Positions 11,701 through 17,417 of a stretch of DNA of 40,375 nucleotides are shown in pieces; position 1 is the first letter of the stretch; each line of letters opens with the position of its first letter. The translations under genes were made by a program, and so were the position numbers. This DNA comes from Deltaproteobacteria bacterium (lineage in GTDB: Bacteria; Myxococcota_A; UBA9042): positions 1 through 40,375 of the forward strand of contig JACRCU010000354.1 of assembly GCA_016218865.1 (NCBI GenBank). The letters are read 5' to 3'. A model generated the notes under the pieces. It was not told the origin of the DNA. It worked only from the letters and a program-made list of their open reading frames with translations, and searched no databases.

Positions 11701-12461
11701 GCACGCAGTGCCACGGTGCCGACTTGCTGGGCGGCACGGTCGGCGTCTCGTGCGCCAACAGCAGCTGCCACGGCGGCGACTGGAAGTCCTGCGACTTCTG
11801 CCACGGCACCAAGGGCGGCAGCGCCGCCCCGCCGATCGGTGTGGCCAACGAGGGCACCACGGCCACCAACACCCTGGCCGTCGGCCGCCACACCGCGCAC
11901 TTGACGGCCTCGACCACCCACGTGGCCTTTGCCTGCACCACCTGCCACACCGTGCCGGCCACGGGCGACCTCGCCCACGCCATGCAGTACGTGTACTCGG
12001 CGAACCTGACCACCGCCGGCCACCACGGCGACGTCACCTTCGCCGGCGGCACCGCCAACGGCATGACCTTCAACGTCGCCGCCACCACCGGCAACCCGGT
12101 CACCGCCCGCGGCACTTGCGTGGGCACCTGCCACAGCAACGGCCGCGGCGGACCGCCGGTCACCACGCCCTACTGGGCCGGCGGCAACTGGAACAAGGGC
12201 AGCTGCGGCACCTGCCACGCGGCCATGCCCAACACCGGCGAGCACGACAAGCACGTCAACGGCGAGAACATGACCTGCGTCGAGTGCCACCCGGCCGCCA
12301 CCGCCGCGACCCACATGAACGGTAGCCGCGACGTGCTGGCCACCATCAAACCGGCCAGCGGCTCGGGCTCGACCACCACCAGCCCGGCGTCGGGCAACTG
12401 CACCACCCGCCGCTGCTCGGGCAGCTGCCACGGCGAGAACCACAGCAGCCGCTGCTGGTAG
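2760..12461 (+). CDS. giant modular multiheme c-type cytochrome lipoprotein (83 candidate haem motifs)
   Basis: A 3233-residue predicted extracellular or outer-surface electron-transfer lipoprotein. Residues 1-37 are a signal sequence with lipobox LAAC (Cys38). Residues 40-235 are an Asp/Ala-rich linker with three tandem GDGQV units. Fifteen modules follow from residue 241, then a different C-terminal block from about 2941. Each module has five Cys-His motifs: CTxCH, CTDCH, C-x4-CH (CSGNYCH type), C-x3-CH (CGTTCH type) and CxxCH. The C-terminal block has eight: five CxxCH, one C-x4-CH (CANSSCH) and two C-x3-CH (CVGTCH, CSGSCH). Totals are 50 CxxCH, 16 C-x4-CH and 17 C-x3-CH. Conserved extra His (GAHxxHL, WHR, LHVDGK) could serve as distal ligands. 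The domain resembles the Geobacter CxxxxCH...CxxCH family (TIGR01904). The start is uncertain: no strong ribosome-binding site precedes Met1, and Met7 is an alternative. Haem attachment at the C-x3-CH and C-x4-CH sites is inferred. Confidence 0.92.
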   Translation: MQRPARMSTLNSLNCHAYLWRGLALLGGWALVASLAACGDNLATDEPSQSAKADAKDDSSVGLADAHADADDVGAADASQGDGVAGDGQVGDGQVGDGQVSEVADEDGQADGADQLDAAADDDAADAADDDAADGDAGEDTDDGKDGIGPLPDLPIWPDTAVDDQTQQPDETVADAAAPSDTEPADVAVTDTVDDVATPDAAADAGAADAAADTGGDTATQDAGSDAKPFEPPPIDWAPVCFYCHGDAALKTPAPPVDTKGQVDTKQHGVGAHASHVGVANWHKTVACAECHKVPKVFLDPDTPSHLNGATDLMWGPLAKQGDYNFGDLACGNTYCHGASLKPDFAGETTVRKPTWTTLDGSQEACGSACHTNPPGGAHPPGKACQLCHTAALKSYDAAAKTAVWNNANLHIDGKVDVELGATCTSCHGDPASKNPAPPLGTKGETKTSDVAVGAHAKHLQGGTQGSTWHRAVQCRDCHTVPVQIPHANGAVELNWSPVAASGGTIGTWDEANSACANTWCHGGNQVGAKAGGTTNTKPVWTKVDGSQAACGTTCHTNPPGGMHPKASNCAACHGPVIASYDPTSGVASWANANLHVDGKVDTANLGCTTCHGDEATKNPAPPKGTQGETATTSPAVGAHAAHLGASAWHRAGECTDCHSVPSDPMHANDKVELNWGALAKTSGAKPDFDAAKLTCNASYCHGATLEPAKSGGTVMRQPQWTKVDGSQDTCGTTCHTNPPGAGHPASTACGTCHGDVVKTFDPASGQTTWTNAALHIDGKLQIASMDCTTCHGDKVSNNPAPPKGSKGETATTARAVGAHAAHLTAADWHRDTACTDCHAVPKSNLHSDGTVDLAWGALAQSGGAQTTWDTNKLQCSGNYCHGATLAPAKTGGSKLAAPTWTTVDNSQDKCGATCHTNPPGGKHAQVDNCQACHGAVIKAWNATTGVATWQNGKLHVDGTVQVANADCTTCHGDATTKNPAPPKGTKGETATTTAAVGAHTAHLGTSTWHRAGQCTDCHAVPTQMSHADSKIDFAWGSLTQTGGTSTNFDLTALSCTGSYCHGATLGPAKSGGTTMVKPTWNKVDGSQAACGTTCHTNPPGGGHSPSTACATCHTDVIKSYDAATGQATWANAALHVDGKVQVAGMDCTTCHGDATTKNPAPPKGSKGETATTARAVGAHAAHLTAADWHRDTLCTDCHSVPSSNLHSNNQVDLAWGAVAQSSGAKTTWDTTKLQCSGNYCHGATLAPAKTGGSKLAAPTWTTVDNSQDKCGSTCHTNPPGGGHAHVDNCQACHGEVIKAWNPSTGVATWQNGKLHVDGTIQVGNADCTTCHGDAATNNPAPPKGTKGETATTAAAVGAHRVHLGATTWHRAGQCTDCHTIPTSMSHANNVLDLAWGSLTQTGGANTNFEPSTLGCTGSYCHGATLMPAKAGGTTLAKPIWNKVDGSQDACGSTCHTNPPGGSHPASTACATCHGASIKTFDAATGQATWTNANLHVNGKVELSQLACTSCHGDPVTGAANPPLGTQGQTQTTQKAVGAHQAHLGSGGWHRAGQCADCHTVPTSMTHTDGKVDLAWSSLAQTGTANPTWDGSAATCSGNYCHGSTLAPAKTGGQVQRTPAWTKVDGSQDACGTTCHTNPPGASHPKSATCNLCHDAVISSFDPAKNTAVWKNPLLHVNGNIEVKALDCTTCHGDATSKNPAPPVDTLGNTATTAAGVGAHAQHLGASTWHRAGQCADCHTAPTSNLHANGALDLAWGTVPLSDAAKPAYDQSILTCTGSYCHGTTLMGAKSGGGTNRQPIWNVVNNTFDACGSTCHTNPPGGTHPASAACATCHPATIAAYNATTNVATFKDATLHINGKVDVVGLACTTCHGDAASNNPAPPLGTKGETATTTKAVGAHAKHGGSSTWHRDVACTDCHSVPASMTHSNGSVDLSWSSVASADQSVPAWNSATTTCSGNYCHGSSLLGAKAGGTVMRTPVWTKVDGSQAACGTTCHTLPPGGTHPQNNQCATCHTTVIASNDPATTPVKWADRKLHIDGKIDVGTLTCTSCHGDKASNNPAPPVGTKGETATSSVAVGAHAQHLGASSSHRPGQCTDCHVVPVSLQHGNGTTEMTWGALPKTASQTPLWDKTTATCAGNYCHGTSLEPAKAGGTTMRTPKWTQVDGSQGKCGSTCHTNPPGGPHPASDKCAMCHSAVISGYDTAAATATWKDPGLHVDGTLQVTTLTCTSCHGTASTNDPMPPKGTLGETATTTKAVGAHKQHLGSSAWHRAGACVDCHTVPTSQTHTNNTVDLAWGSVATAGTAQPAWNTTAATCSGNWCHGGKLPGANAGGTVMQTPKWTLVDGSQAACGTTCHTNPPGGSHPQSTNCNLCHAGVIASYDANAKTAVWKNATLHVDGNVDVVGMSCTSCHGDAAANDPSPPLGTKGETQTTQVAVGAHAQHMGPSNWRGAVLCSDCHTVPTSMTHTNGTVDVNFAGLSVADTANPTWSKSTVTCSGSYCHGATLMPAATGGTVNHNPLWTKVDGSQDACGSTCHTNPPGGTHPPNTACNLCHNQVIGGYDAAAKTATWADPTLHINGKVEVKTLTCTSCHGDTASNNPAPPLGTKGETQTSQAAVGAHAQHLATSTWHRNGQCTDCHSVPVSVGHANGSTDFSWGGPSALNGANPQFAAGNVSCSGAYCHGNTLYGPKPGGSVARTPVWTTVNGSWDACGTTCHTLPPAAPHPQNENCAQCHAAVVTSIVLGTPPTVVWQDAQLHIDGKIDTGTVTCTSCHGDKVANNPAPPIGSKGETQTTQKAVGAHAVHLAAGSTWHRDGQCTDCHTVPVSMTHANGTSDLNWSAPSNVGNLSPSYAIDAKCSNNWCHGSGLGAAKTGGTLNRTPLWTQVDGTQDACGTTCHTNPPGGGHVAHTDCTICHTAVVAAFNPANNATTWTDRTLHVNGVKESNKYHDLGGWTTPKFGTNHHGSNYFVRNQQRDEHNVSCTQCHGADLLGGTVGVSCANSSCHGGDWKSCDFCHGTKGGSAAPPIGVANEGTTATNTLAVGRHTAHLTASTTHVAFACTTCHTVPATGDLAHAMQYVYSANLTTAGHHGDVTFAGGTANGMTFNVAATTGNPVTARGTCVGTCHSNGRGGPPVTTPYWAGGNWNKGSCGTCHAAMPNTGEHDKHVNGENMTCVECHPAATAATHMNGSRDVLATIKPASGSGSTTTSPASGNCTTRRCSGSCHGENHSSRCW
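3480..11579 (+). repeat. fifteen tandem cytochrome modules, mostly exactly 540 nt
   Basis: Modules counted from the first Cys codon begin at 3480, 4029 and 4581, then every 540 nt to 10521 (4581, 5121, 5661, 6201, 6741, 7281, 7821, 8361, 8901, 9441, 9981, 10521), and last at 11064. The first two and the fourteenth differ in length by whole codons (549, 552 and 543 nt). In module 3 the five motifs begin at residues 1, 48, 89, 124 and 143 of 180. Modules 4-5 match modules 6-7 much better than their neighbours, for example bases 5401-5460 are identical to 6481-6540, so a 1080-nt two-module unit was duplicated. All indels keep frame. Confidence 0.95.
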
Positions 12462-12489
12462 TCGAGCGCCATTGCAGGGCTGAGCCTTG

Positions 12490-12513
12490 CCGGCGGTTCA
12501 CCGGAGCCGCCGG
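12490..12513. terminator. GC-rich hairpin between convergent genes
   Basis: CCGGCGG and CCGCCGG form a perfect 7-bp stem with a 10-nt loop between the ends of the convergent cytochrome and GST genes. It has no T-tract, so a factor-independent terminator is only a possibility. The rest of the 192-bp gap shows nothing else. Confidence 0.25.
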
Positions 12514-12653
12514 TCGGCCGGCCGCGCGGAAGGTGCGGTCGTCGCCCGGAACACCCAGCCAAGCCAGCGCCTCGGCTGCCCAAAGTGCGGAAAACAACGC
12601 CGTGTATCGGGACGGGTGAGCGACGGCCGGCGGCAGTGGACCGCTCTGCCTGG

Positions 12654-13274
12654 CTACGCCGGCTGGCGGCGCGGCAAGGTGGCCGCCACGAACGGCATGG
12701 CGGCGGCAGAGGACGCCTGCAGCACCGGAGTGGCGAACAGCCGCTCGCGATAGGCCGCCATGAAATCGGGCACTTCCAACCCTTCGGTCTGGGCGTAGTG
12801 CAGCGCCACCGCGGCCGCCAGGTCGCCAAGGGTGATGGCCGGGCCGCAGACGAACGACCGGCCATCGGCCAGCGCTGCCTGCCACACGCCAAAGGCCTTG
12901 CCCATGGTCGCCTCGGTGGCGGTGCGGACCTCGGGCTGCTTGTTCCAGAAGAATTTGCCAATCGGATCGAGCAAATATAGATCGCCCAGCCGGTCGAAGT
13001 GGCGGGCCTGGCGCTCCTGGCCGGGCGGCAGCAGCACCCGCGGTCCCCGCTCTTCCAGGTACTCCAAGATCGAGGTCGACTCGAAGATGGCGCTGCCGTC
13101 CTCCAGTTCGAGCACCGGCATCTTGCCGAAGGGATTCAGCTGCAAATACGCGGGGGTCTTCAGGCCGCCGGCGAATGCGTCGACGGTGACCAGCGGCACG
13201 GGATCCCCGCGCAAGCCGATGCCGATGGCGGCCTTGCGCGAGTACGACGACAGTGGGTGGTAGTGGAGCTTCAT
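12654..13274 (-). CDS. glutathione S-transferase family protein
   Basis: A 206-residue cytosolic protein of normal GST length. The N-terminal thioredoxin-fold half has LHYHPLSSYSRKAAIGI, with a Ser/Tyr cluster where the catalytic residue usually sits. It also has NPFGKMPVLELEDG, containing the cis-Pro of the glutathione site, and FESTSILEYLEER, the conserved Glu-Ser that contacts the gamma-glutamyl group. The C-terminal helical half includes ITLGDLAAAVAL, the usual N-capping-box region. The subclass and substrate cannot be assigned. It lies 69 bp downstream of the tetrahaem cytochrome on the same strand, with a strong hairpin just before its start codon. It is convergent with the giant cytochrome. 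Confidence 0.88.
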   Translation of the reverse strand: MKLHYHPLSSYSRKAAIGIGLRGDPVPLVTVDAFAGGLKTPAYLQLNPFGKMPVLELEDGSAIFESTSILEYLEERGPRVLLPPGQERQARHFDRLGDLYLLDPIGKFFWNKQPEVRTATEATMGKAFGVWQAALADGRSFVCGPAITLGDLAAAVALHYAQTEGLEVPDFMAAYRERLFATPVLQASSAAAMPFVAATLPRRQPA

Positions 13275-13281
13275 GGCCGCA

Positions 13282-13321
13282 TCCGACCCCGACTGTGGGA
13301 AATTGTCAAGCCGGGGTCGGA
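13282..13321 (-). other. 10-bp perfect hairpin in front of the GST gene
   Basis: TCCGACCCCG and CGGGGTCGGA pair perfectly around a 20-nt loop, ending 7 nt before the GST start. On the coding strand the loop contains TTGACA, followed 17 nt later by TCGGAT, so a promoter overlapping the hairpin is possible. It could instead attenuate read-through from the cytochrome gene or mask the GST ribosome-binding site. Confidence 0.4.
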
Positions 13322-13343
13322 GGCGTTGTCGGGTGCGACGCAG

Positions 13344-13811
13344 CTACTTGCCGTGGCAGGCCTTGCACTTGTCGATGCCAGCTTTCTGGGGATTGGCCTT
13401 GGCGACGGCCTTGTGGCAGTCCAGGCAGGTCTTGTGGAAGACCACCGTGCCCTTGTCGAAGTCGTCGCCCTTGGCGGTGGCGAGCACGGGCGCCTTCTTG
13501 CCGCCGAACTCCTTCTGCGGCTGGCCGTCGGCCACGTGGCAGTCGCCGCAACCCTTGATGTCCTTGGCGCTTTTTGGCTCACCCTTTTCGGTGTGGTGAC
13601 AGGTTTTGCAGCCGATGGCGCCGCCTTTGGCGTCTTTGAACTCGCTGGCGTGCTTGGCGTGGGCGAACTTGACCGCGCCCTTCTTGCCCTTGATCAGGTC
13701 GAGCTTGATTTCTGCTTTGTCCTTGGGCACTTCGGTTGCGAGCGCCACACCCAGGAATGAGCCGAGACTGAAAAGAACCGCGACCAACCATGCGCTGCGC
13801 TTGTTCCACAT
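13344..13811 (-). CDS. class III (c3/c7-type) tetrahaem cytochrome c, periplasmic
   Basis: A 155-residue exported cytochrome, probably a small periplasmic electron shuttle. The start has GGAGG 8 nt upstream. The signal peptide runs to about residue 25 (LGVALA/TEV). Four CxxCH motifs follow, CKTCH 68-72, CGDCH 88-92, CLDCH 129-133 and CKACH 149-153. Extra His at 51, 54, 73 and 126 could give bis-His ligation; the CHH at 72-73 and the early KFAHAKH are typical of cytochrome c3. Unlike classical c3 it uses only CxxCH spacing. It is Lys-rich, so it may dock with acidic partners such as the Asp-rich giant cytochrome. It is the only other c-type cytochrome in the window besides the two large ones. 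Confidence 0.9.
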   Translation of the reverse strand: MWNKRSAWLVAVLFSLGSFLGVALATEVPKDKAEIKLDLIKGKKGAVKFAHAKHASEFKDAKGGAIGCKTCHHTEKGEPKSAKDIKGCGDCHVADGQPQKEFGGKKAPVLATAKGDDFDKGTVVFHKTCLDCHKAVAKANPQKAGIDKCKACHGK

Positions 13812-14201
13812 GACCTGAACCTCCGGCGCGACCTAGGCGCCCTGCTGGGGTGTGCGTGGCAAGGGAGCTTGCCAACTTCGACCGCAGCCGGCGTTCGTGA
13901 ACGTGCCGGCGCGGATATCCAGACTACGCGCCGACCGGCGCGCGCATTCAAGGGCGCCGTCCGTCAACCGCGCAAGAACAGACGGTTTGTGACGGAACCG
14001 TGGCGAATACCGGGGCCGGTCAAGTCCGCGCGGCCCGCGCTTGCCGACCGTGCCGGCGCTGGCTATGCTGCAACCGGCCCTGGGGATTCCCCGCCCCGCG
14101 GCCGTTCCCGCGTTCCCCCGCGCCCCATGTCTGCCCAGCGTGTCGCTCGCCTTGTGCTGGCGGCGCCGCGTGTTCTTGCCCCAAGGTCGCCGAGGGTCGC
14201 C
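13812..14201. promoter_or_regulatory. 390-bp divergent intergenic region
   Basis: It separates the minus-strand tetrahaem cytochrome from the plus-strand hypothetical gene. An open frame continues upstream of the hypothetical gene to 13869, but its sequence is Arg/Pro-rich and unlike a protein. A 6-8-6 inverted repeat, ACGGTT/AACCGT at 13982-14001, is a possible operator. No firm promoter boxes were found. Confidence 0.35.
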
Positions 14202-14753
14202 ATGTCGAACATTCGTCCCATTCAGGTGCAGGTGGTTGGCCTGCATCCAGAATTCAACCAGCTTCTGGTGATCCGCGTGGAGTTGGAGCCGCAGCCCAGC
14301 CCGCTGTGGATCCGGCTTTTCAGCGATTTCCGCCAAGACGGTCCCACCCTGGCCGGCTTTGCGCCGGTCATCCGCGACGGCGTGGTCGAGATCCACCCCA
14401 GCGACGAGCAGTTGGAGACGTTCCTGCTGGCCCTGGAGCGGCGCATTCGCCACGTGAACGTGGACCACGCCGCTACCATTGGCCGGGCCGACCCGGTGCG
14501 ACCCGTGCGGCGGCGACCGACCTCTGAATTCCTGGCCGACGGCTTTTCGGTGGATGTGCGCGACCGCATCGTCAAGGCGCACAAGGCCGCCGAGCGGGTG
14601 TCCGGCATGTTCCAGGCGCAGCAGTGGGAGCCGCTGGAGGTCACCAACCTGGACCGGCCGCCCACCCGCGACACCCTGCTGGACATCGAGCCGCCGCAGG
14701 TGCCGCGCGGACGCAAGCCGCGGCCGGCCAATCCCGAGGTGGCGTCCGAGTAG
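14202..14753 (+). CDS. hypothetical protein, 183 residues
   Basis: I do not recognise this family. The ATG is chosen because the text turns protein-like there (MSNIRPIQVQVVGLHPEF) and AGGG lies about 7 nt upstream. The protein has no signal peptide or membrane segment. The first 95 residues look like a compact alpha/beta fold (LLVIRVEL, WIRLFSDFR, GVVEIHPSDEQLETFLLALERRI). The rest is basic and Pro-rich with a likely helix (DRIVKAHKAAERVSGMFQAQ) and a disordered tail. It stands alone between divergent and convergent neighbours, so context gives no function. Confidence 0.6.
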   Translation: MSNIRPIQVQVVGLHPEFNQLLVIRVELEPQPSPLWIRLFSDFRQDGPTLAGFAPVIRDGVVEIHPSDEQLETFLLALERRIRHVNVDHAATIGRADPVRPVRRRPTSEFLADGFSVDVRDRIVKAHKAAERVSGMFQAQQWEPLEVTNLDRPPTRDTLLDIEPPQVPRGRKPRPANPEVASE

Positions 14754-14860
14754 TGCGGCGGCCCCGTGGACCTGGTGAAACCGGCCAATTGTCACGCGAC
14801 TCAAGTCGGCACTTGGCGCGGCGAGTCGCTGCGGGCGCTCGCTTGCGCCCCACATGGCAG

Positions 14861-14922
14861 CTAGAGACTGGACAGGACGCCAAAGTACTGAACAAATATT
14901 CAGTACTTGGCCAAGTCTCTAG
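14861..14922. mobile_element. 62-bp nested palindrome, possible TA-flanked mini-MITE
   Basis: Outer arms CTAGAGACT and AGTCTCTAG are perfect 9-bp inverted repeats. Inside them AAGTACTGAA pairs with TTCAGTACTT around a 6-nt loop, and GCC/GGC extends the stem past one bulged A. The AT-rich centre differs from its surroundings. It lies between convergent genes, and the TAG at its edge is the stop codon of the minus-strand gene. It could be a bidirectional terminator or a decayed IS630/mariner-type mini-element (TA target, TIR beginning GAGACT). Confidence 0.5.
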
Positions 14923-16832
14923 GGCACGCACGCCCCCAGCTGGGCCCGGCAGCGGCCCTGGCTGGTACAGGCGATGCTGGCCGCGCAGCTGCCGTCGTCA
15001 AAGGCGATGCAACCACCGCCCTTTGCGGTGCACAAACCGTCGGTCGAGCAGGCGCTGCCCTTGCGGCAGTCCCCGTCGCCGCCGACCACGCACCGCCCGT
15101 CGGACCAGCTGCAGCGCGCATGGGCCCGACAGCTGGGACCCTCAAGACAGCCTGCGGCACTGTGGGCCCGGCAGCGGCCCCGCACCGCTGAGCATTGTCC
15201 GTGGTCGGCGCACAGCGGGCTGGACTGGCAGTCGGCGTCGTTTTGTGCAATGCACGAGCCAGCTTGCGCGGTGCACTGGCCGTCGCGCTGGCAGACGAGC
15301 GCGCTGCGGCAGTCGCCGTCGCCCAGGGGGACGCAGCGCGGACGCACGGCGGCGCTGGCGCGATCGAAGTGGCACAGGCCAAAGGCCGGGCAGCCGCTGA
15401 GCAACCGGCAGGCGAGGTCGGGGCCGGTCAACTTGCTGAACCGCATCAGCTCGTCGACCTCCGGCTCGCCTTGGCCGAGCGCCAGCAGTTGGATGGTGCG
15501 GCCGTCGCTGGCCGTGGCCCAGGCCAGGCCCAGGTCCTCGGCCGTGCACAGCTGTTCGATGCCGGGCAGGAACTGCTGGCGACAGCGCACCTGGACCTGC
15601 TGGCCGCCGACCTCGACGCTGCGTGCTGCGTCGCCCACGTGGCCCATGCTGAAGTAGCGGCCGGCGGCGGTGGTGCTCAGGGCTGGCCCCGGTAGAACCA
15701 GCGTGGCGCGGGCCACTTGCGGCTCGGGCTGATCGGGGCAGCGCGGCAGGCGCCACAGCCCAGACCGGTCCAAGGCGTGGCAGCCCGTCCGCAGAAGCCG
15801 AGGACCATCCACCGGTTGCGGGTCGTCTTCTGCCACGCCGTCGGCGCAGTCCAGGCGCACCAGCGCACCCACCTCGCCGTTCAGCGCGAAGTCGCGGCGC
15901 TGGACTACGCGGCAACGGTGCACCGAGCGCGCTTCGCCGGTGACCGCCCAGGTCATGGACCGGCCGGGGCGGAACAGGTCGTCAAAGGCCGCCGCTTCGG
16001 GCGACGTCTCGGCGCGTCGTGGAGGGGACGGGACTGGGGGCAAGGACAGGACCACGTCGTCGCGCGCCAGCCGCTCGCGAAGTCGCGCCAGCCGCTGTGC
16101 GCCATCCAAGCTGACCTGCAGCCCCAACCCGGTCATGGAGCTACCGCCGACCCAGGCCTGCAGCCCCACGCGGAAGCGTCCCCGCGTCAGGCCCGCACCC
16201 AGCACCGGCGTCTTGTAGACGTCCCAGACCGGCGAGGCCGGGGTGAGGACGGCGTAGCCAAGGTTCCAGTCCAAGATATCGCGGCCGAAAGGCAGGTCCA
16301 TGCCCATGGCGAAGCGCACGGCCGTGGCGTTGGGCAACAGACTGTGGCGCTCGGACCAGCCGGTCTCGAACCACACGGTGTCGACCTGGGCGCGTGCGCG
16401 CACGAAGGGCCCACCGCCGCAGCCGCTGTAGCACGTGTTCGCGCCGCTGGCCCGCAACCCGAAAGGCTCGATCCAACCGAGGTCGGCCGCGAAGTACTTC
16501 GTCCACCCCGAGGCCGCGAGCTCGATGGCGACCGGTGCCCGGGTACCTTCTGAACCCTCGCCAAAGCCGCGGCCGCGCCAGTCCTGCATGGCGCCCAGCA
16601 CGCCGACGTGGACGGCCAGTGCGGGATGCAGGGGGATCTGCGCGCGCACGTCGGTGCCCACGCTGGACACGGTGTGGGAACGGTCATAGGCGAGCCCGAA
16701 GGAATTTCCGAAGCTCATCAGCACCGGGGCAGCTTCATCTTCTTCGGCCTGGACGGATCCCGCCGCCAGCCCCACCGCGGCCATCAGGGCCGCCGCCATT
16801 TTGTGCTTTGCTGTGCCGACTTGCGGGTGCAT
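14919..16832 (-). CDS. exported protein with C-terminal Cys-rich repeats
   Basis: A 637-residue protein of unknown function. The ATG chosen (MHPQVGTAKHKM) has a GGGGGA site about 7 nt upstream and gives a plain signal peptide ending near GSVQAEE. The next 230 residues have beta-barrel-like strands (FGLAYDRSH, LAVHVGVLGAM, RFRVGLQAWVGG). A middle part contains Cys pairs. The last 150 residues are about six tandem units of roughly 24 residues (GDGDCRSALVCQRDGQC, NDADCQSSPLCADHGQC, GDGDCRKGSACSTDGLC) with about four Cys each, probably disulfide-bonded outside the cytoplasm. The reading frame ends exactly at the TAG supplied by the nested palindrome, so the original C-terminus may have been longer. 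Confidence 0.72.
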   Translation of the reverse strand: MHPQVGTAKHKMAAALMAAVGLAAGSVQAEEDEAAPVLMSFGNSFGLAYDRSHTVSSVGTDVRAQIPLHPALAVHVGVLGAMQDWRGRGFGEGSEGTRAPVAIELAASGWTKYFAADLGWIEPFGLRASGANTCYSGCGGGPFVRARAQVDTVWFETGWSERHSLLPNATAVRFAMGMDLPFGRDILDWNLGYAVLTPASPVWDVYKTPVLGAGLTRGRFRVGLQAWVGGSSMTGLGLQVSLDGAQRLARLRERLARDDVVLSLPPVPSPPRRAETSPEAAAFDDLFRPGRSMTWAVTGEARSVHRCRVVQRRDFALNGEVGALVRLDCADGVAEDDPQPVDGPRLLRTGCHALDRSGLWRLPRCPDQPEPQVARATLVLPGPALSTTAAGRYFSMGHVGDAARSVEVGGQQVQVRCRQQFLPGIEQLCTAEDLGLAWATASDGRTIQLLALGQGEPEVDELMRFSKLTGPDLACRLLSGCPAFGLCHFDRASAAVRPRCVPLGDGDCRSALVCQRDGQCTAQAGSCIAQNDADCQSSPLCADHGQCSAVRGRCRAHSAAGCLEGPSCRAHARCSWSDGRCVVGGDGDCRKGSACSTDGLCTAKGGGCIAFDDGSCAASIACTSQGRCRAQLGACVP

Positions 16833-16985
16833 GTCCGATTCCCCCGACGGAGTGCGCAGCATCCTTCACCATGCTCTGGCAAGTGCCCGGGGTCAAGCGA
16901 AAAGCGCCAGCCACCGCAGCGGCTTGGCGGGTCGGGCCGGGCCGTGGCAAGCTGCGGCTGTGCCAGTGCACGCGGACGAGGGCCC

Positions 16986-17390
16986 ATGACCACCGCCAAG
17001 CCCGAGAATACCGACGACTACATCGCGGGTTTCGACCCACCGGTGCAGGCGGCCCTGCAGGCGGTGCGGGCGGCGGTGCGCCAGGCCGCGCCCCAGGCCA
17101 CCGAGCGCATCAGCTACGGCGTGCCGGCGTTCTTCCAGGGCGGCGCGCTGGTCTACTTCGGCGGCTTTCGCCACCACATCGGCTTCTATCCGCCGGTGCG
17201 CGACCCCGAGTTGCAGCGCGAAAGCGCGCGCTACGCCGGCGAAAAAGGCAACCTGCGCTTTCCGCTGTCCGAGCCGATGCCGCTGGAGCTGATCGCCCGG
17301 CTGACGGCGCACCGGTTGCGCGAAAACCTGGCCAAGTCCAAGGCGAGCAAGCGGAAACGCGACGCGGGCGAGCCTGGATCTGGCGATTGA
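16986..17390 (+). CDS. DUF1801 (YdhG-like) family protein
   Basis: A 134-residue cytosolic protein. The ATG follows GAGGG closely, and the text is family-like from the first residue (TDDYIAGFDPPVQAALQAVR). Characteristic segments are RISYGVPAFFQGGALVYFGGFRHHIGFYP, of which SYGVPAF and HHIGFYP are the core, and GNLRFPLSEPMPLELIARLTAHRL. These fit the DUF1801/YdhG family, whose Bacillus member Fra has been described as an iron chaperone. The function here is otherwise unknown. The C-terminal tail is Lys/Arg-rich. It is transcribed divergently from the Cys-rich exported protein and convergently with the hydrolase gene. Confidence 0.85.
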   Translation: MTTAKPENTDDYIAGFDPPVQAALQAVRAAVRQAAPQATERISYGVPAFFQGGALVYFGGFRHHIGFYPPVRDPELQRESARYAGEKGNLRFPLSEPMPLELIARLTAHRLRENLAKSKASKRKRDAGEPGSGD

Positions 17391-17417
17391 CCGTCCACGC
17401 GGCGCGAGGTCGCGCGC

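Noticed and set aside
12382-12420. CTTRRCS near the cytochrome C-terminus as a further haem motif
   Set aside because: There is no His after the second Cys, so it was not counted among the 83.
13869-14201. N-terminal extension of the 183-residue hypothetical protein
   Set aside because: The text is Arg/Pro-rich and unordered, and a better start with a ribosome-binding site lies at 14202.
16608-16985. Upstream extension of the DUF1801 protein
   Set aside because: It overlaps the oppositely oriented Cys-rich gene, and family similarity begins at the ATG at 16986.
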